From Sanderia malayensis (lineage: Eukaryota > Cnidaria > Scyphozoa > Semaeostomeae > Pelagiidae): DNA of 64,000 bases. The translations under genes and the position numbers were made by a program. The notes beneath the pieces are model-generated. The model was not told the DNA's origin. It did no database searches and was given only the letters and a program-made list of their open reading frames with translations. The DNA lies in contig RQOL01000627.1 of assembly GCA_013076295.1 (NCBI GenBank), forward strand, positions 120,236 through 184,235, in the 5' to 3' direction. This document shows positions 33,576 through 47,105 of this stretch, in pieces. Position 1 is the stretch's first letter. Every line of letters begins with the position of its first letter.

Positions 33576-35480
33576 AATGCGATGTTTTGCAAAAAGCAAC
33601 TATCCCTAAGGGACAACTTGCAGTTTTCACAGAGTATGGAAATCCACTTTCCCATAGGCAATATCGGAGGAAATGGCAACCCAAAACTCTTAATAATTGG
33701 GTGCTACACAGGATTCAGGACTGTGCCGACTGCTGTGTGTGGTGCAGTCACCCCTGGATATATGGATGGTGTAATGTCCAGTTAGTTTCCGCAGATCACT
33801 GTTATCTAGAATGAATGCATTCTAGAAGGGTGGCAGTAACAACTGTACATCACACTTGTGTGCGACGTGATCTGCGTTGACACACAATACCCGTACCCTT
33901 GAATGTGTGTATTTGCATTTTGGTAGGCAGCCCTCTGTAGAGCAACTGTGCAGATGGTTGCTCCAGGATGAAGCCTTTACAGGACTTCCTGGAAAACAAT
34001 GTTCTTTGTTTTCTATGTGTTTCCTCTGGGAGAAATAATTTGAGCCCGTGAAATGATGTTGCTCTTGACATGGCCACATATAACTGACCACGTGTGAACA
34101 CGGGCTCAGGTAAGTACAAACCAACATACCTCCGGGATTGCCCCTGTGCCTTGTTGATTGTCAAGCAGTATGCAAGTGTGACTAGAAACTGTCGCCCTTT
34201 CATTTTGAACAGCATTTCCGTGTCCTGAGTGGAGACTGTGGTCTTGGGAATCATAACCCGTTGTCCTCTGTGCTCCTTCGTAATGATCTCTGCTGTGATC
34301 ATGTGACGTCGGAGATGCCGAACTATGAGTCTTGTTCCGTTGCAAAGGCCTTTCTTTGGATTGAGATTCCACAGAAGGATGATCGTTGCACCAACCTAAT
34401 GCAATGAATATTATTGTGATTAATGATGACTTTTGCTGCTGCACTACGTTTGCACATTATAATGTAATGTTAAAAGGATGAAAGATTGTACTGTTCCTAC
34501 CTTGAGTTTAAATCTGTGCAACGGCATTCCATTGGGAGTGAGTTTGTTGAGAAATTCAATGGGGTAGGCCCCTTCCTCATCTGGATCGTCTGTGACAACA
34601 CTGTCTGTGCTGTAATAAGTTCTTTCGGCTGTTTGAAGTCTGTCCAGAATTATGTCATTGACTTGATGTGATAAGTCATTCTTTGGAGTCAGACAACAGC
34701 GCTCAGACATTGTTACAGAATCCATCATTAGGTGTGAATCTGGTGTGTTTGGCCTGTGAAAAATGAAGTTCACCATGCCTTCTTTAGACGAAGTGCATAT
34801 CTGTTGTGGCAGAATTACATTGTCCAGTGCATCGTGTGCTTCTTGCTTGTTGCCAAGTCTGAGAAGCCATTCTGAGAATTCACGGTACAAATCATCTTGA
34901 ACGGCTCTCATGTTAGTGTGTAAGCGATGCTGGTGAAACTTTGTCCATAGATCAATGATCTGGTGTGATTTTAGAGTCTCTGCTACAATTCTTTCCCTTC
35001 CTGCTTTTGTGACGACAGGTAGAACTTGTCTGAAGTCACCACCAAGTAGCATGAACTGGCCACCAAATGGTCTGTCGACATGTGTAATGTCTCGAAGCAG
35101 TCGGTCGACTACTTGTAATACAAGTGTGGGAATCATGGAAGCTTCATCCCATATGAAGAGAGTAGTTTCGCGAAATACCTGTGCTCTCCTGCTCTGTCTC
35201 TTGACATTGCACGTTGATTCAGCTTGAAGTGGTATAGGAATTTGAAAGGTAGAATGTGAAGTTCTACCATTGATGAGCAGCGTTGCAGCAATTCCTGACC
35301 ACGCCATGCACTGAACTTTATGTCCATTGGCTTGGAGATTGTGAACCAACGTGTTGTAAAGGAAAGTTTTCCCGGTTCCAGACGGTCGTCAACAAAGTCA
35401 CAGTTTTGTTCGGAATGCGCGTTGATAGCGTTACATGAACAGTATTGTAAAAGTGTGTATCGATGGCAAATTTAGGTGGT
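33576..35480 (-). pseudogene. Helitron helicase, 5'-truncated copy
   Basis: Minus-strand homologue of the helicase part of the 37471-46964 Helitron. Walker A is degenerate (SGTGKTFLYNTLVHNLQ near 35360), Walker B ETTLFIWDEASMIP, then LLGGDFRQVLPVV, an intron with donor CTCAAG/GTAGG near 34500 and acceptor TTAG before GTTGGTGCAACG near 34397, NPKKGLCNGTRLIV, and LAYCLTINKAQGQS plus GQLYVAMSRATSF. Frameshifts occur near Walker A. The Rep domain is absent. Sequence downstream of the stop (about 33580-33760) is also shared with the region after 44225, so the copy keeps the gene's 3' flank. Confidence 0.82.
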
Positions 35481-35679
35481 TACCTTGTTGGAAATATTAA
35501 ATAAAAGATAGGATAAATATGCACAGGTATTAACAGGAACATCAATACAGTTTTATTGACCAATATCTTCATGTTTTTTATTTATATTCTCATTTCCACT
35601 CAAGAAGTTTGAAGATGAAGGATGCTTTTCAGCTAACATGACGTTATACAGACAGACATTTAGCAATTAATGTTGTGTA

Positions 35680-36070
35680 CAGTACATCCTCAATTATCGG
35701 AACAAGTTGAACTCAATTTTTTGCTGGGCCATTCGGATACGCCTAAATTTCGGATAATTGAGGACAAAAATTTTACCTACTCATCTTGCTATGTAGTTTA
35801 TTTTTGTTACCCAGAATAGTCATGGGGTGTTCAAACGATCACAATTAATCAAAACTTGTGGATTTTGAAATTCCTGTTCGATTTCCATTTAGCGGTTTAA
35901 TTGGTATGTTAATATGATGTTTCCATTGGATTTGACTTTGATAAAGGGCAAATACTTAAAAATGCAACAAAGATTTTATTTAGTGATCCAGAATTGGTTT
36001 GTACAAAACTGATGTAGTAAAAACTTTTGGCGTTCGGATAATCAAGGTTCGGATAATCGAGGATGTACTG
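35680..36070. mobile_element. pogo/Tc1-type MITE
   Basis: 391 bp with terminal inverted repeats CAGTACATCCTCAATTATC and CAGTACATCCTCGATTATC (complement of right end), flanked by TA at 35678-35679 and 36071-36072. No coding capacity. Confidence 0.85.
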
Positions 36071-36343
36071 TACTGTTATTGTCTTACATTTTTCAACACT
36101 GTATATGAAAGATGCTCAAAATGTAATGTCACATACACTTCCTTTCTTCTGTTACATGGTATAAGTATGGCACACCATTCGTCAAAAATACTTCAATTTC
36201 ATTTGATAAAAGTAAAAGCATTTTATTGAAGGTCTTTTATATCATATAGAGGTTCATTCTAAAAATATAAAAGTTAATCATGTATATAAGGATTCTATCC
36301 ATTTATTTACATGAATTCTATTTTTCTATATGAATTGAATTCT

Positions 36344-36640
36344 ATATGAATTGCATTTTTATAAAACTTGTGCGCTTTTATAAAACTTGTTTTTTTTTAT
36401 AAAACTTGTGTCTTTCTATAAAACTTGTGTCTTTTTATAAAACTTGTGCACTTTTATAAAACTTGTGTTTTTTATAAAACTTGTATTTTTTTTATAAAAC
36501 TTGTATTTTTTTATAAAACTTGTGTACTTTTATAAAGGTTGTGTTTTTTTATAAAACTTGTGCACCTTTATAAAACTTTTTTTTATAAAGCTTGTGCACT
36601 TTTATAAAACTAGTGTTTTTTATAAAACTTGTCTTGCTTC
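36344..36640. repeat. TTTATAAAACTTGTG minisatellite
   Basis: About 14 irregular copies of a roughly 20-bp unit with invariant TATAAAACTTGT and a variable T-rich spacer. It lies directly upstream of the IS3EU-like transposase gene. Confidence 0.88.
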
Positions 36641-36750
36641 TGGGTTATAAGAGCTAATTAGTCTTTCCGCTTTAAATCATCAGTATTTAGCTACTACCTG
36701 CTGACTGCACATAGAAGATTTGAGGGCTAGGCAACGGTTCTTATGGAAGG

Positions 36751-37444
36751 ATGGATCTACTGCGAGAATTGAGAGAGATTCTGCCTGAACTTCCCACCAT
36801 CTACTCCGAACTGAAGCGAAACATATTCTCAAGCAGTTTAGATGTGTTGGGCAAAATGAGGCAACTAGCAAATGGAAAGTGCACCTTGCTATACTGGTAT
36901 GCGATGCTTGTAGATTCCCAAACTGCAGTGCATGCTACAGACTTGGGAAATTTTTTGAATGAGCTGATAGCAATGTATCAAAAGATCTTGGAACATTACG
37001 AAAAAAGACACAATCAACAGCAGCAAGGTCAGAGATGCTTTACAGCAGAAGCCCTGCCTTCATCTGGAAGAGGTAGGCCAAGATATTTCGTGAGCAAAGA
37101 ACATCTAATATGCTTAAAAGAGCTTGGTTTTTCGTGGTCAAAAGTCGCCTTAATGCTTGGGATATCCAGGAGCATGCTTGACAGACGGCGTTACCTATAG
37201 AGTTTGAAAAATTTTCCAATATCAGCGACAATGAGCTTGACAACACAGTGCAACAAATTCTGAGAGATACACCAAATTCTGGAGAAGTCATGGTAATCGG
37301 AGCTTTGTTAGGGCCAGGTATTCGTGTGCAAAGGAGAAGGGCAAGAGAAAGTATATGGCGTGTTGATCTTATAGGTAGGGAAATGAGAAGACGTTTTACA
37401 GTCCGAAGGAGAGTTCATAACGTGTCAAGCCCAAATGCACTCTG
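36751..37444 (+). pseudogene. IS3EU-like transposase, exon 1
   Basis: N-terminal DNA-binding part of a retroviral-integrase-fold transposase: MDLLRELREILPELPTIYSE, GRGRPRYFVSKEHLICLKEL and WSKVALMLGISRSMLDRRRY (helix-turn-helix). A frameshift near 37196 is followed by EFEKFSNISDNELDNTVQQI and GLLGPGIRV-like ALLGPGIRVQRRRARESIWR, then NVSSPNALW. The Trp codon TG/G is split by an intron (GTGAGT at 37445) that ends at 47105. The name IS3EU is from family resemblance and is tentative. Confidence 0.75.
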
Positions 37445-38177
37445 GTGAGTGAAATAATCTAATATATATATTCTGCGGAGTCACGTGATGACGCACTTTC
37501 CCTGCCAAAAACAATAGATTCGACCAGAAACAATAGGTCGAACGCCCCAAAACAATGGGCCGTAACGGCGAACCGTGTAATCACAAAGGCTTTTTGGTAT
37601 GTGGATATATGGCAATGAAATTCACACTGAATGTTTACTTTATTAATTTAACCAGGGTAATGGATTTTGTTTTTCGATTTTCTCCTGAAGTTTTGAATTA
37701 TTCCACTAATTATTCTGCTAATTGTGCTATCACGAAAAAACTACGGTTTACGCTGGCGATACTTCCAAATTCGCGTCCCGAACTCCATTTTCGAACAGAG
37801 TATTCGCTGTTCACGTGACCCGTTTCGCCTTTTGCTGTAATTTGATTTGCTCTTTTCGCGCGACCCACGTGGGTTGTCAATCAATTTTCGTTTCTCGCCC
37901 TCTGTTGCGGGTGATGCATGCGAATTTTCGGTCGTTTTTCGTTATTCGCCCTCGGTTGCAGCAGGTACTTTTGGAGAAGACGCGTGTTTTTGTTTTGCAC
38001 ACAAGGGGCGCCTTTCAAAGTGTTTTACGAGCTGAATTTTCTTTGTAAAGAGCTGCTAATTGTTTCAAAGACCCTGGAGAGTTGCAGGAAACAATTGGGA
38101 ACACAGGTGATAGCTTTGTTTAGTATTTTGAGTTGAAATAGTTGTAGTTTTTGTAGTAGGCGTTGCTTCGGCTTGTA

Positions 38178-38715
38178 GGTATAGTAGGTATAGTATGTAG
38201 GTATAGTAGGTATAGTATGTTGGTATAATATAATGGTATAGTATGTAGGTATAGTATGTAGGTATGGTATGTAGTATAGTATGATGTTATAGTAGGTATA
38301 GTATGTTGGTATAGTACGTTGGTATAGTATGTATGTATGTATGTATGTCTGTATGTATGTATGTATGGGCATGAGCGGGAGCGAATGCAGCGCACGAAGT
38401 GCGCCCTATCAGCCAATGTTTCTTGATAATAGATGGACAGGCGAGTGCAGCGAGCTAACCCATTGTACGTGGGGTTGAAAGGGGCATGAGTGTTAGCGAA
38501 TGCAGCGCACAAAGTGCGCCCTATCAGTCAAAGTTTCTTGATAATAGATAGACAGGCGAGCGCAGCGAGCTAACCCATTGTACGTGGGGTTGAAAGAGGC
38601 ATGAGCGAAGCGAATGCAGCGCACGAAGTGCGCCCTATCAGTCAATGTTTCTTGATAATAGATAGACAGGCGAGCGCAGCAAGCTAACCCATTGTATGTG
38701 AGGTTGAAAGATGAT
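38178..38715. repeat. microsatellite and 115-bp Helitron core repeats
   Basis: TATAGTAGG/TATG-type microsatellite at 38178-38366, then about three units at a 115-bp spacing (CATGAG at about 38370, 38485, 38600), each with GCGCACGAAGTGCGCC or a variant. Same unit as at 22977-23400. Confidence 0.88.
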
Positions 38716-39269
38716 AGCATGTTCAAACAATTTTGAAAGTTATTCTAGGCAATTATATGTGTTCGTATTTGTTTTCCCTGTCAACACTCTTTGTTAATGT
38801 ATTTCTATACTTTGCAGTACCCTTTATTGATAATTACACAGAGAATGACGAAAATGCACGATTGATGATAAACTATAAATAACACAAAAGGGTTTAAAGG
38901 AGAACACTTTAACTTTTTAAGTTGCAACAAAAACTATATATCTTAAAACATTAATGTACTATTTACCTGAATATATTGTACGAGTGATGCATGTACCATT
39001 ACATTTCGTTATCATGAAAAGTCTTAATTTTCTGTTGTCAATCATTTGTCACAACTATCATTATTATATTGCCGACTATCAGTCCACTAGCATGGTTTTT
39101 CCAGTTTCATACTGAGAACATTTATGCCTTTTGTGACCTTTTCAGAAGGCCTCGAATTCAGTTATCTATATTTATCGTCCGAGGCTATTTTCATTCTGTT
39201 GCTATGGCATCAATATTCAAAATTTAAGTTCACGACGCGCCAAAAATATTTTAGATCGTTTTACAGCCA

Positions 39270-42200
39270 ATGGAGATGGACATGGAACCAGAGCTTCCCA
39301 TTCAGAACCAAGGGCTTCCAGCAGCAGGACAACCTGTAGACATTAAGATGCAAGATGTACCCGATGAAAATCAGATACCAGAACCAGTTGAAAATCAGCA
39401 AATGCAAGTTGAAAACCCTGTCCCCGAGAACAATGAAGCTGAAAACCTCATCCCCTTCTCCCCATTACCACACCACTTGAATAAAATGAAGAGAACATGT
39501 ATTCATTGTGGTGCAAAGTACTTCAAAGAAGAACAAAACACAAAAAAACAATACAACAAATGTTGCATGGGAGGTTTAATTGCTCTGGATCAAATTGAAC
39601 CACCTCCAGTAAGTGTCATGCATTTATACACTGGTGATACTGCCGAATCAAAATATTTCTTAAAGCACTTCCGCCAATACAACTCATTAATGGCCATGGC
39701 ATCATGGAAGGCTAATATTGTACGTCATGCCAGAGCTGGACCACCAGTTATCACGATTCACGGAAAGGCATATCACATGACAGGTAATTGATACAATATG
39801 ATTCCAGTCATTATCAATATAACTTATTATTCATTTATACTGGCTAAAGTTGAATTTCTATTTACCTAACTTATGCTTTGCATCATTAACAGGTGTAACA
39901 GAGACAGACAGGTCCAGAAAATACGCAGAACTTTTCATCATGGATACGCAACAAGCATTGCAGGAACGGCAAAACACTGCAAGAGAACAACATCTAGATT
40001 TGGACATTGTTGCACTTCTCCAGAATGAATTAATGGCAGTCAATCGATTTGCACAACATTATCGAAGCATGGGTGAAATATTGGAGGAACAGCGGCAGCA
40101 AGCTATTGCAAACAATCAGCCTGTTCCGACATTCAAAATGATTATAACTGGTCGCCCACAACAAGATCGCAGATACGATAATCCTACTGCCAGAGAAATT
40201 GCAGCTATATACACGGTACAGAATGGAGGTGCACCGAATCCTGATGATAGAGAATTGCAGATACAAACAAGACGCGGAGATCTTATGAAGATATACGCAA
40301 CAAATTCTATTGCCGATCCTCTCACGTATCCATTGATTTTCTTTCATGGTGACAGAGGTTACAGTTTGGACCTTCAACGATTGCCGACAGTACACATAGC
40401 GGGTGAACACCACAACAATCGTAACCGTCGTACCAGACTAACCCTCGCTGAATACTATTTATACAGAATCCACGTCAGGGATGCATTCTCAGCCATCCAC
40501 ATTGCATCACTTCTATTTCAACAGTATCTGGTAGATGCATATACGAAGATAGAAGGCAATAAACTGCACTGGATTATGAACAATCAACGTCAGCTTCGTG
40601 TTGACACTTATCGAGGCCTGATGGATCATCTCCACAGAAGAGCTGAAATCGAAAAACAGATGGCCAGGGCTAACAATCCGAATCAGCCCATACATATTGA
40701 TGTTGGCCGTGTTATCATTCTGCCGTCATCCTTTCCAGGCAGCCAAAGAAACATGTATCAACACTTTCAAGATGCAATGACAATCGTGAGAAAGTATGGC
40801 AAGCCAGACATCTTCCTCACAATGACTGCCAATCCTAAATGGAAGGAGATTGAAGAAAATATTCATCCGTATCAGACGGCCAATGATCGACCGGACATTG
40901 TCACACGAGTATTTCAACTGAAACTCAAAGAACTACTCGAAGACATACTACACAACAACATTCTTGGACATGTCACTGCACATGTGTATGTCATAGAATT
41001 TCAGAAGAGAGGACTGCCACACGCACACATGATCCTGTTTCTTTCACAAGCTGATAAACCACGAACACCACAACAGGTAATATTTGCAAATACTAATAAT
41101 TCTTTCTCTCATTTTTAAATTTATATCCAATGCACAATACAACTGTTTTGTACGTCATTTCTATTGTAAAATCGTTAATTATTGCATTCGTTATCAGGTG
41201 GATCAACTCATATCAGCAGAGATTCCAGACCCTGAGGATGCAAAATACCACAAGTTGGTCCTAAAGCACATGACACACGGACCCTGTGGAAATTTAAATC
41301 CTCAGTGCGTGTGCATGGAAAACAACAAATGCAAAAAACGCTTTCCAAAAGAACAAGTTGCTGAAACTCATATTAATGTCAACGGCTATCCTCTCTACAG
41401 ACGATGCTGTCTCCATCCAGTCAATGTACATAATCGCATTTTGGATGATACTTGGGTAGTGCCACACAACAGACATCTAATCATCAAATATCAGTGTCAT
41501 ATCAACGTAGAAATATGCAGTACTGTAAAAAGTGTCAACTACATTTTCAAATATATCCACAAAGGACATGATATGGCACATGTTGAAATTATTGAGCAAA
41601 ATCAACAGCAAGTACCTCAAGACATTGAACACGACAAGGTGCGCCAATACATCTATGCAAGATATATTGGACCACATGAAGCTGTCTATCGGCTTATGCA
41701 GTTCCCCATGCACAACAAGAGCCACATAGTCAAACGGCTTTCTGTTCATCTACCATTTGAGCAACAAGTCATCTTTCATGACAATGATAACGAACAAAGA
41801 CTGAACAACATTGGTGATAGAACAACACTTACAGCATGGTTTGAACTCAACCAGCAAGATCCAGCTGCACATCAGTACCTCTATCATGAGATACCAGAGC
41901 ATTATGTCTTCCAGGAGCGTTCAAAAACATGGACAGCCAGACAACGAAGAACAATGCCAATCATTGGTAGAGTAAATCAAGTGCAGCCTAGACCTTGCGA
42001 GCAGAAATTTGCACTCAGACTTTTGCTATTGCATCAACGAGGTGCTACTTCATTTGAAGACCTTCGCATGGTAGAAGGTAATCTATGTGACTCCTTCAAA
42101 GATGCAGCATTAGCTCTAGGGTTATTAGAAGATGATGCCGAAATCACATGTTGCCCTGATGAAGCTGCCATCTTCCATATGCCTTCACAACTCAGACAGT

Positions 42201-44107
42201 TGTTTGCATCATTGCTACTCTTTCAAACGCCATCAGACATCAGAACACTCTTCAACGCCTTCAAAGAAGCAATGAGTGAAGACTTTGTCAGACGTGATCA
42301 ACTCGACAATCCAGACATAACCTTCCAAGACAGACACATGTATCAATGTCTACATGATATTGACAACAATTTGAAGGTTCATGGTTTGTCCATCACGAAT
42401 TACGATCACCTTCCTCAGCTACCGGCCGACTTTGTCATCCCAGAAGAAGGTGATTTACAACTTACCATGATGATATTAACCGTAATAATTTAGCCAATAA
42501 TATATAATTCTATTTCTACCAAATAAACTATTGTTTATGTTTTCAGATGAAGATCACATGGATGTTGAACATGAAAAAGAGCAAGGAGAACAAATGCACG
42601 CTGCCTTGAATCCAGAACAACGAGTTGTTTATACAGCCATTATTCAAGCAATTGAAGCGCAATCAGAGCAGAACTGTCACTTTCTCGACGGACCTGCCGG
42701 CACAGGGAAAACATTTCTCTATAACACGTTGGTTCGTAATCTTCATGCATCTGGACACAAAGTTCAGTGTATGGCTTGGTCAGGAATTGCAGCAACACTG
42801 CTTATCAATGGCAGAACATCGCATTCGCAATTCCAAATTCCAATACCATTGAAGCTGGAATCAACATGCAATGTCAAGAGACAGAGCCGAAGAGCACAAG
42901 TGTTGCGTGAAACAACCCTGTTCATATGGGATGAAGCTTCAATGATACCAGCATTGGCATTACAAGCAGTGGACAGACTGCTTCGGGATATCACAAGAGT
43001 TGAAAAACCATTTGGTGGCAAATTCATGTTGCTTGGTGGCGATTTCAGACAAGTTCTACCAGTTGTCCCCAAAGCAGGAAGAGAAAAAATCGTATCAGAG
43101 AGTCTTAAATCATATCAAATCAGTGATTTGTGGGCACAGTTTCAACAACATCGCCTACACACAAACATGAGAGCTGTTCAAGATAAATCTTACAGAGAAT
43201 TCTCAGAATGGCTCCTAAGACTCGGCAACAAACAAGAACCACATGATGCACTTGACAATATCACTTTGCCACATCAAATATGCACATCTTCGCAAGAGGA
43301 AATTCTCAACTTCATTTATCCCCAGCCTAATACACCACAGTCCCACCGCATGCTGGATCCAGTAACCATGTCAGAACGTTGTTGTCTTACCCCAAAGAAT
43401 GACTTCTCACATCAAATCAATGACATCATTCTGGAAAGACTACAGACTCCTGACAGAACATACTACAGCACAGACAGTGTGATAACAGAGGATCCAGATG
43501 AGGAGGCGGCATATCCAATTGAGTTTATCAACAATCTAACTCCTAACGGAATGCCATTACATCGACTTAGACTCAAGGTATAATTTTCTTATATGTACTA
43601 ATTATACATTAATTCTACACTTATTTTAAATATTAATAATGGTCCTTCCATGATACGCATCGTAATCTCGAACATTCCTTATTTAGGGTTGGTGCAACAA
43701 TCTTTCTTCTGAGGAATCTAAATCCAAAGAAAGGTGTTTGCAACGCCACAAGACTCATTGTACGCCATCTCCGACGTAATGTGATCACAGCAGAGATCAT
43801 CACGAAGGAACACAGAGGCCAGCAGGTCATGATTCCCAGAATAACAATGTCAACACAAGACACTGAGATGCCGTTCAACATCAAACGACGGCAATTTCCA
43901 GTCAGACTAGCATACTGCCTTACTATCAACAAGGCACAGGGACAATCTCTGAGATATGTTGGTTTGTATTTACCTGAGCCCGTGTTCACACATGGTCAGT
44001 TATATGTGGCCATGTCAAGAGCAACATCATTTGACGGGCTCAAAGTATTCCTCCCAGAGGAAACACACAGGAAGACAAAAAATATTGTCTTCCAAGAAGT
44101 CCTGTAA
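39270..44107 (+). CDS. Helitron RepHel protein (HUH Rep plus PIF1-like helicase)
   Basis: Five exons inferred from GT-AG borders: 39270-39783, 39893-41076, 41198-42449, 42547-43577 and about 43688-44107. Exon 1 has a Cys cluster (CIHCGAKYF and CCMGG). Exon 2 carries the Helitron N domain and the Rep HUH motif GLPHAHMILFL. Exon 3 has the tyrosine motif VNYIFKYIHKGHD. Exon 4 is the helicase: HFLDGPAGTGKTFLYN (Walker A), TTLFIWDEASM (Walker B), LLGGDFRQVLPV. Exon 5 has CLTINKAQGQS and LYVAMSRATSF. Rep nicks and joins a strand while the helicase unwinds. Joining exon 4 to the AG at 43686 leaves one extra G, so the last exon is out of frame unless another site is used. Otherwise no stops. Confidence 0.85.
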
Positions 44108-46369
44108 AGGTCTTCACAAACTTTTGAGCATAAATTGCGTTGCTCACAGAGGGTGTCAGTCTACCAAAATGCACATACACAAAATACGGGGCTCAGATTG
44201 TGGTTCTAGCGGATCGGCATTGCACTACAGTGTGATGTTCCCTGTTGTGCTATCAGCACAACACTCAGAAAGCAAAGCCGTCAGAAGCTTTGAACATTGC
44301 TGGTTTGCCACGCCACTCCAGTCAATGAGATCAGCCAAGAACGATCCGGACACTTTCACAACACTCCAGTGGCCGGGGGTGTTCGCCAACAGCAACAACA
44401 CGATCTGGGTCCTCGGTAGCACCCGTATCAGAAGAGATATGCTTTGCCATGCTCTCCGATATTGCCTATGGGAGCATGGCTTTCCTTTTCTCTGTGAAAA
44501 CTGCAATCTCTCCATTAACCATAACTGTTTTAACAATAATTAGCATTGGATTACCCTTCTCTCAACCAATTAACTCATTTACTTATTCATTATAACAATA
44601 TAGATGACCCGATATTATTTAGTATTCCAAATTTGAATTGCAGTTTTCATGAACAAGGAAACCTCGAAGAAAGGTTACCCCTTGAAGCTGGTGTTCGAGC
44701 TTTAAACTAATGTAACCGGCAATCTTTTTTTTTTACTACTACCAAACTTAATTGTGAAAACGCATTAATGTGTGCCACGTGAGTATGAATTCCTATTGAA
44801 CAATGCTGTCGACATTGCTGAACACTCCACATGATGAAGAAATCAATACTATTTACAGATGAGACAAATTATCTCTCATTCATGTTCACTATTCCATTTA
44901 TAAAACATGAACATTAAATGGACATCAGAAGTATGTGTACATATTTATTCATGCATGTTAAAGCTCATGTTTACCTTTATGAAATTGTATGCCAAAAGTT
45001 TTTTATAGTTGTGTGTATCATTGTCATAGTTTAAGCTATCATGAATGATACTCACTTTTTACCATTTATGTACTAATAGATTATATGCAAAAACAATGCA
45101 GGATTAATCTACTCTCTTCTAATTTACTGAGCTTCATCAATGTGCGTTCTTGATGAGATGCATTTCTGCTCTTCTTCTTCGCCAAAAATAACCCTTTATC
45201 CGCCCATTGAGACGAGGTCGTTGAAAAACTTTGGCCTCTTTTCCATCAATGCTCAGCGATAACTTTTGAAATATGAATTTGAAACAGCTTGGCTTTGCAT
45301 CACAAAAAGATCATCAAACAGGACAACTTATAATTGGGAAACTATTTCCGAATTTACAGGGGACATTTTCAATGTATGTTACAGGTAATACACTTATACT
45401 TGATTTTTAACTTATTCCCAATTCAATTTCATCAAATTGTTAAACCATCTTAATTTTGGTTAGGCCATGAAAACTTTACTGATTGCAACGAAATCGAAAA
45501 TTTTGATAAGTTATTTAATACCTTTATAGTTTATTTGCTTCCAAAATAGATATTTGATGCCCTGACTACATGTGCCTCCCAGTGTTAGCTTGGATTTCAA
45601 ATAATTCTTGAAGTATTTACCAATTCATTGATTCCTCTTGTTCATTGCCTCCATGTATTGTATGTGTCACAAGAAAATTATATTGACATCCTCATCAAAC
45701 TATTGTTATTTTCAATACTGATGATGGATGAAGCATTCATAGACCAGTGGGAAGATAATTTTCACTCAGTTTGCATTTCAAACATTTTTTTTCATCTAAT
45801 CCACAAGGGCTATTGATGAATATGGCTGCAAAACTATCATGTTGTCCTATTACCCTATAACTATCATATCGTCATTTCATTGATTATTAATTCTTCCTTT
45901 TTCCTATATGATTCTTAGTGAAACAAATACTGAAGTGATTAACCGAAGGTGTCAATGTCACCAATACTTGCTATTCACACCATGCAAATGTCAAATGACT
46001 GAAACAAACATTTACTACACTATGCATGAAAAGTCAATGGAATCCTTGAAAAACTCATGAAAAAATAATTCTGTTTATGTAAGTTTCTATCACATTGTAA
46101 TTTAATTAGCTTTTGTGTCATGTTATTGCCTCATAGACTGATCTGGGACACAATAATAATGTATTACTTTTATCCATGGGAGACAACTATCCTTGCTCAA
46201 ATGGTAGAGTAAAATTTAAGTATTGTTCTGCTAACCTACCCAAAGTTACAACTTACATTCATTCAAATTGTTACTATCCCTTCACCTAAGGTTTTGTGCT
46301 TTCAAAAGTCAATTGCCATCTTATGATCCAATAATGCATGTCAATGCAAAAATAGACAGACAAATAGAC
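44108..46369. other. 3' region of the Helitron, no gene recognised
   Basis: The first part (44225-44540) is shared with the flank of the truncated copy at 33580-33760; a minus-strand frame of 104 codons there (SHRQYRRAWQ) has a matching phrase SHRQYRRKWQ in the other copy, which may be chance in conserved DNA. The rest is AT-rich without family resemblance. Confidence 0.45.
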
Positions 46370-46860
46370 AGGTGAGCGCAGTGAGCTAAGCCATTGTATG
46401 TGGGGTTCTAAGAGGCATGAGCGTTAGCGAATGCAGCGCACAAAGTGCGCCCTATCAGTCTATGTTTCTTGATAATAGATAGACAGGCGAGCGCAGCGAG
46501 CTAACCTATTGTACATGGGGTTCTAAGAGGCATGAGCATAAGCAAATGCAGCGCACACAGTGTGCCCTCTCAGTCAATGTCTCTTCATAATAGATAGACA
46601 GGCGAGCGCAGCGAACTATCCCATTGTAAGTGGGGTTCACAGGGGCATGAGCGTAAGCGAATGCAGCGCACGAAGTGCGCCCTATCAACCAATGTTTCTT
46701 GATAATAGATAGAGAGGCGAGCGCAGCGGGCTAACCTATTGTACTTGGGGTTGAAAGAGGCATGAGCGTAAGCAAATGCAGCGCACTAAGTGCGCCAAGG
46801 TATGTATGTATGTATGTATGTATGTATGTATGTATGTATGTTTGTATGTATGTATGTATG
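46370..46860. repeat. Helitron core repeats and TATG microsatellite
   Basis: Four units spaced about 114-116 bp (first CATGAG at about 46415, next 46531), with GCGCAC-AAGTGCGC variants, then about 15 TATG units at 46799-46860 and the shared 3' tail. Confidence 0.88.
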
Positions 46861-47105
46861 GGCATGAGCGGGAGCGAATGCAGCGCGCGAAGCGCGCCAA
46901 CCAGGTTAAGCTCTTTTTTCTTGGCGGGCTGGGGCGAACGAGCGAAGCGAGTGATGACCCCTAGTAAATATATATTATGTTATATTTTATACTAGTCTAT
47001 TATATTATTTTATTGTGTTGAATGATTTATCCAAACAAATATAAACTATATTGGTCCCTCAATGTGAGCAAAATCATTTGATACATTTGTTATCTTGTCT
47101 TAAAG

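Larger units (their letters stand above)
37471..46964 (+). mobile_element. 9.5-kb Helitron with RepHel gene and tandem-repeat core
   Basis: Runs from TTCTGCGGAGTCACGTGATG to GCGAGTGATGACCCCTAG, between A (37470) and T (46965). Layout: unique 5' part (to about 38165), TATG/TATAG microsatellite, 115-bp repeats (to 38715), RepHel gene on plus (39270-44107), more core repeats (46370-46800), TATG microsatellite, 3' tail. Both ends match the 1235-bp copy at 22230-23464 in the same orientation as the gene. It sits in the intron of the IS3EU-like gene. Alternatively a separate gene-bearing Helitron landed within the repeat core of a short one. Confidence 0.72.

Noticed and set aside
35680..36070. Host gene remnant downstream of the Helitron helicase
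   Set aside because: The inverted ends and TA duplication define a MITE with no coding content.
46762..46995. Frame with MYVCMYVC repeats as a Cys-rich protein
   Set aside because: It is a translated TATG microsatellite.
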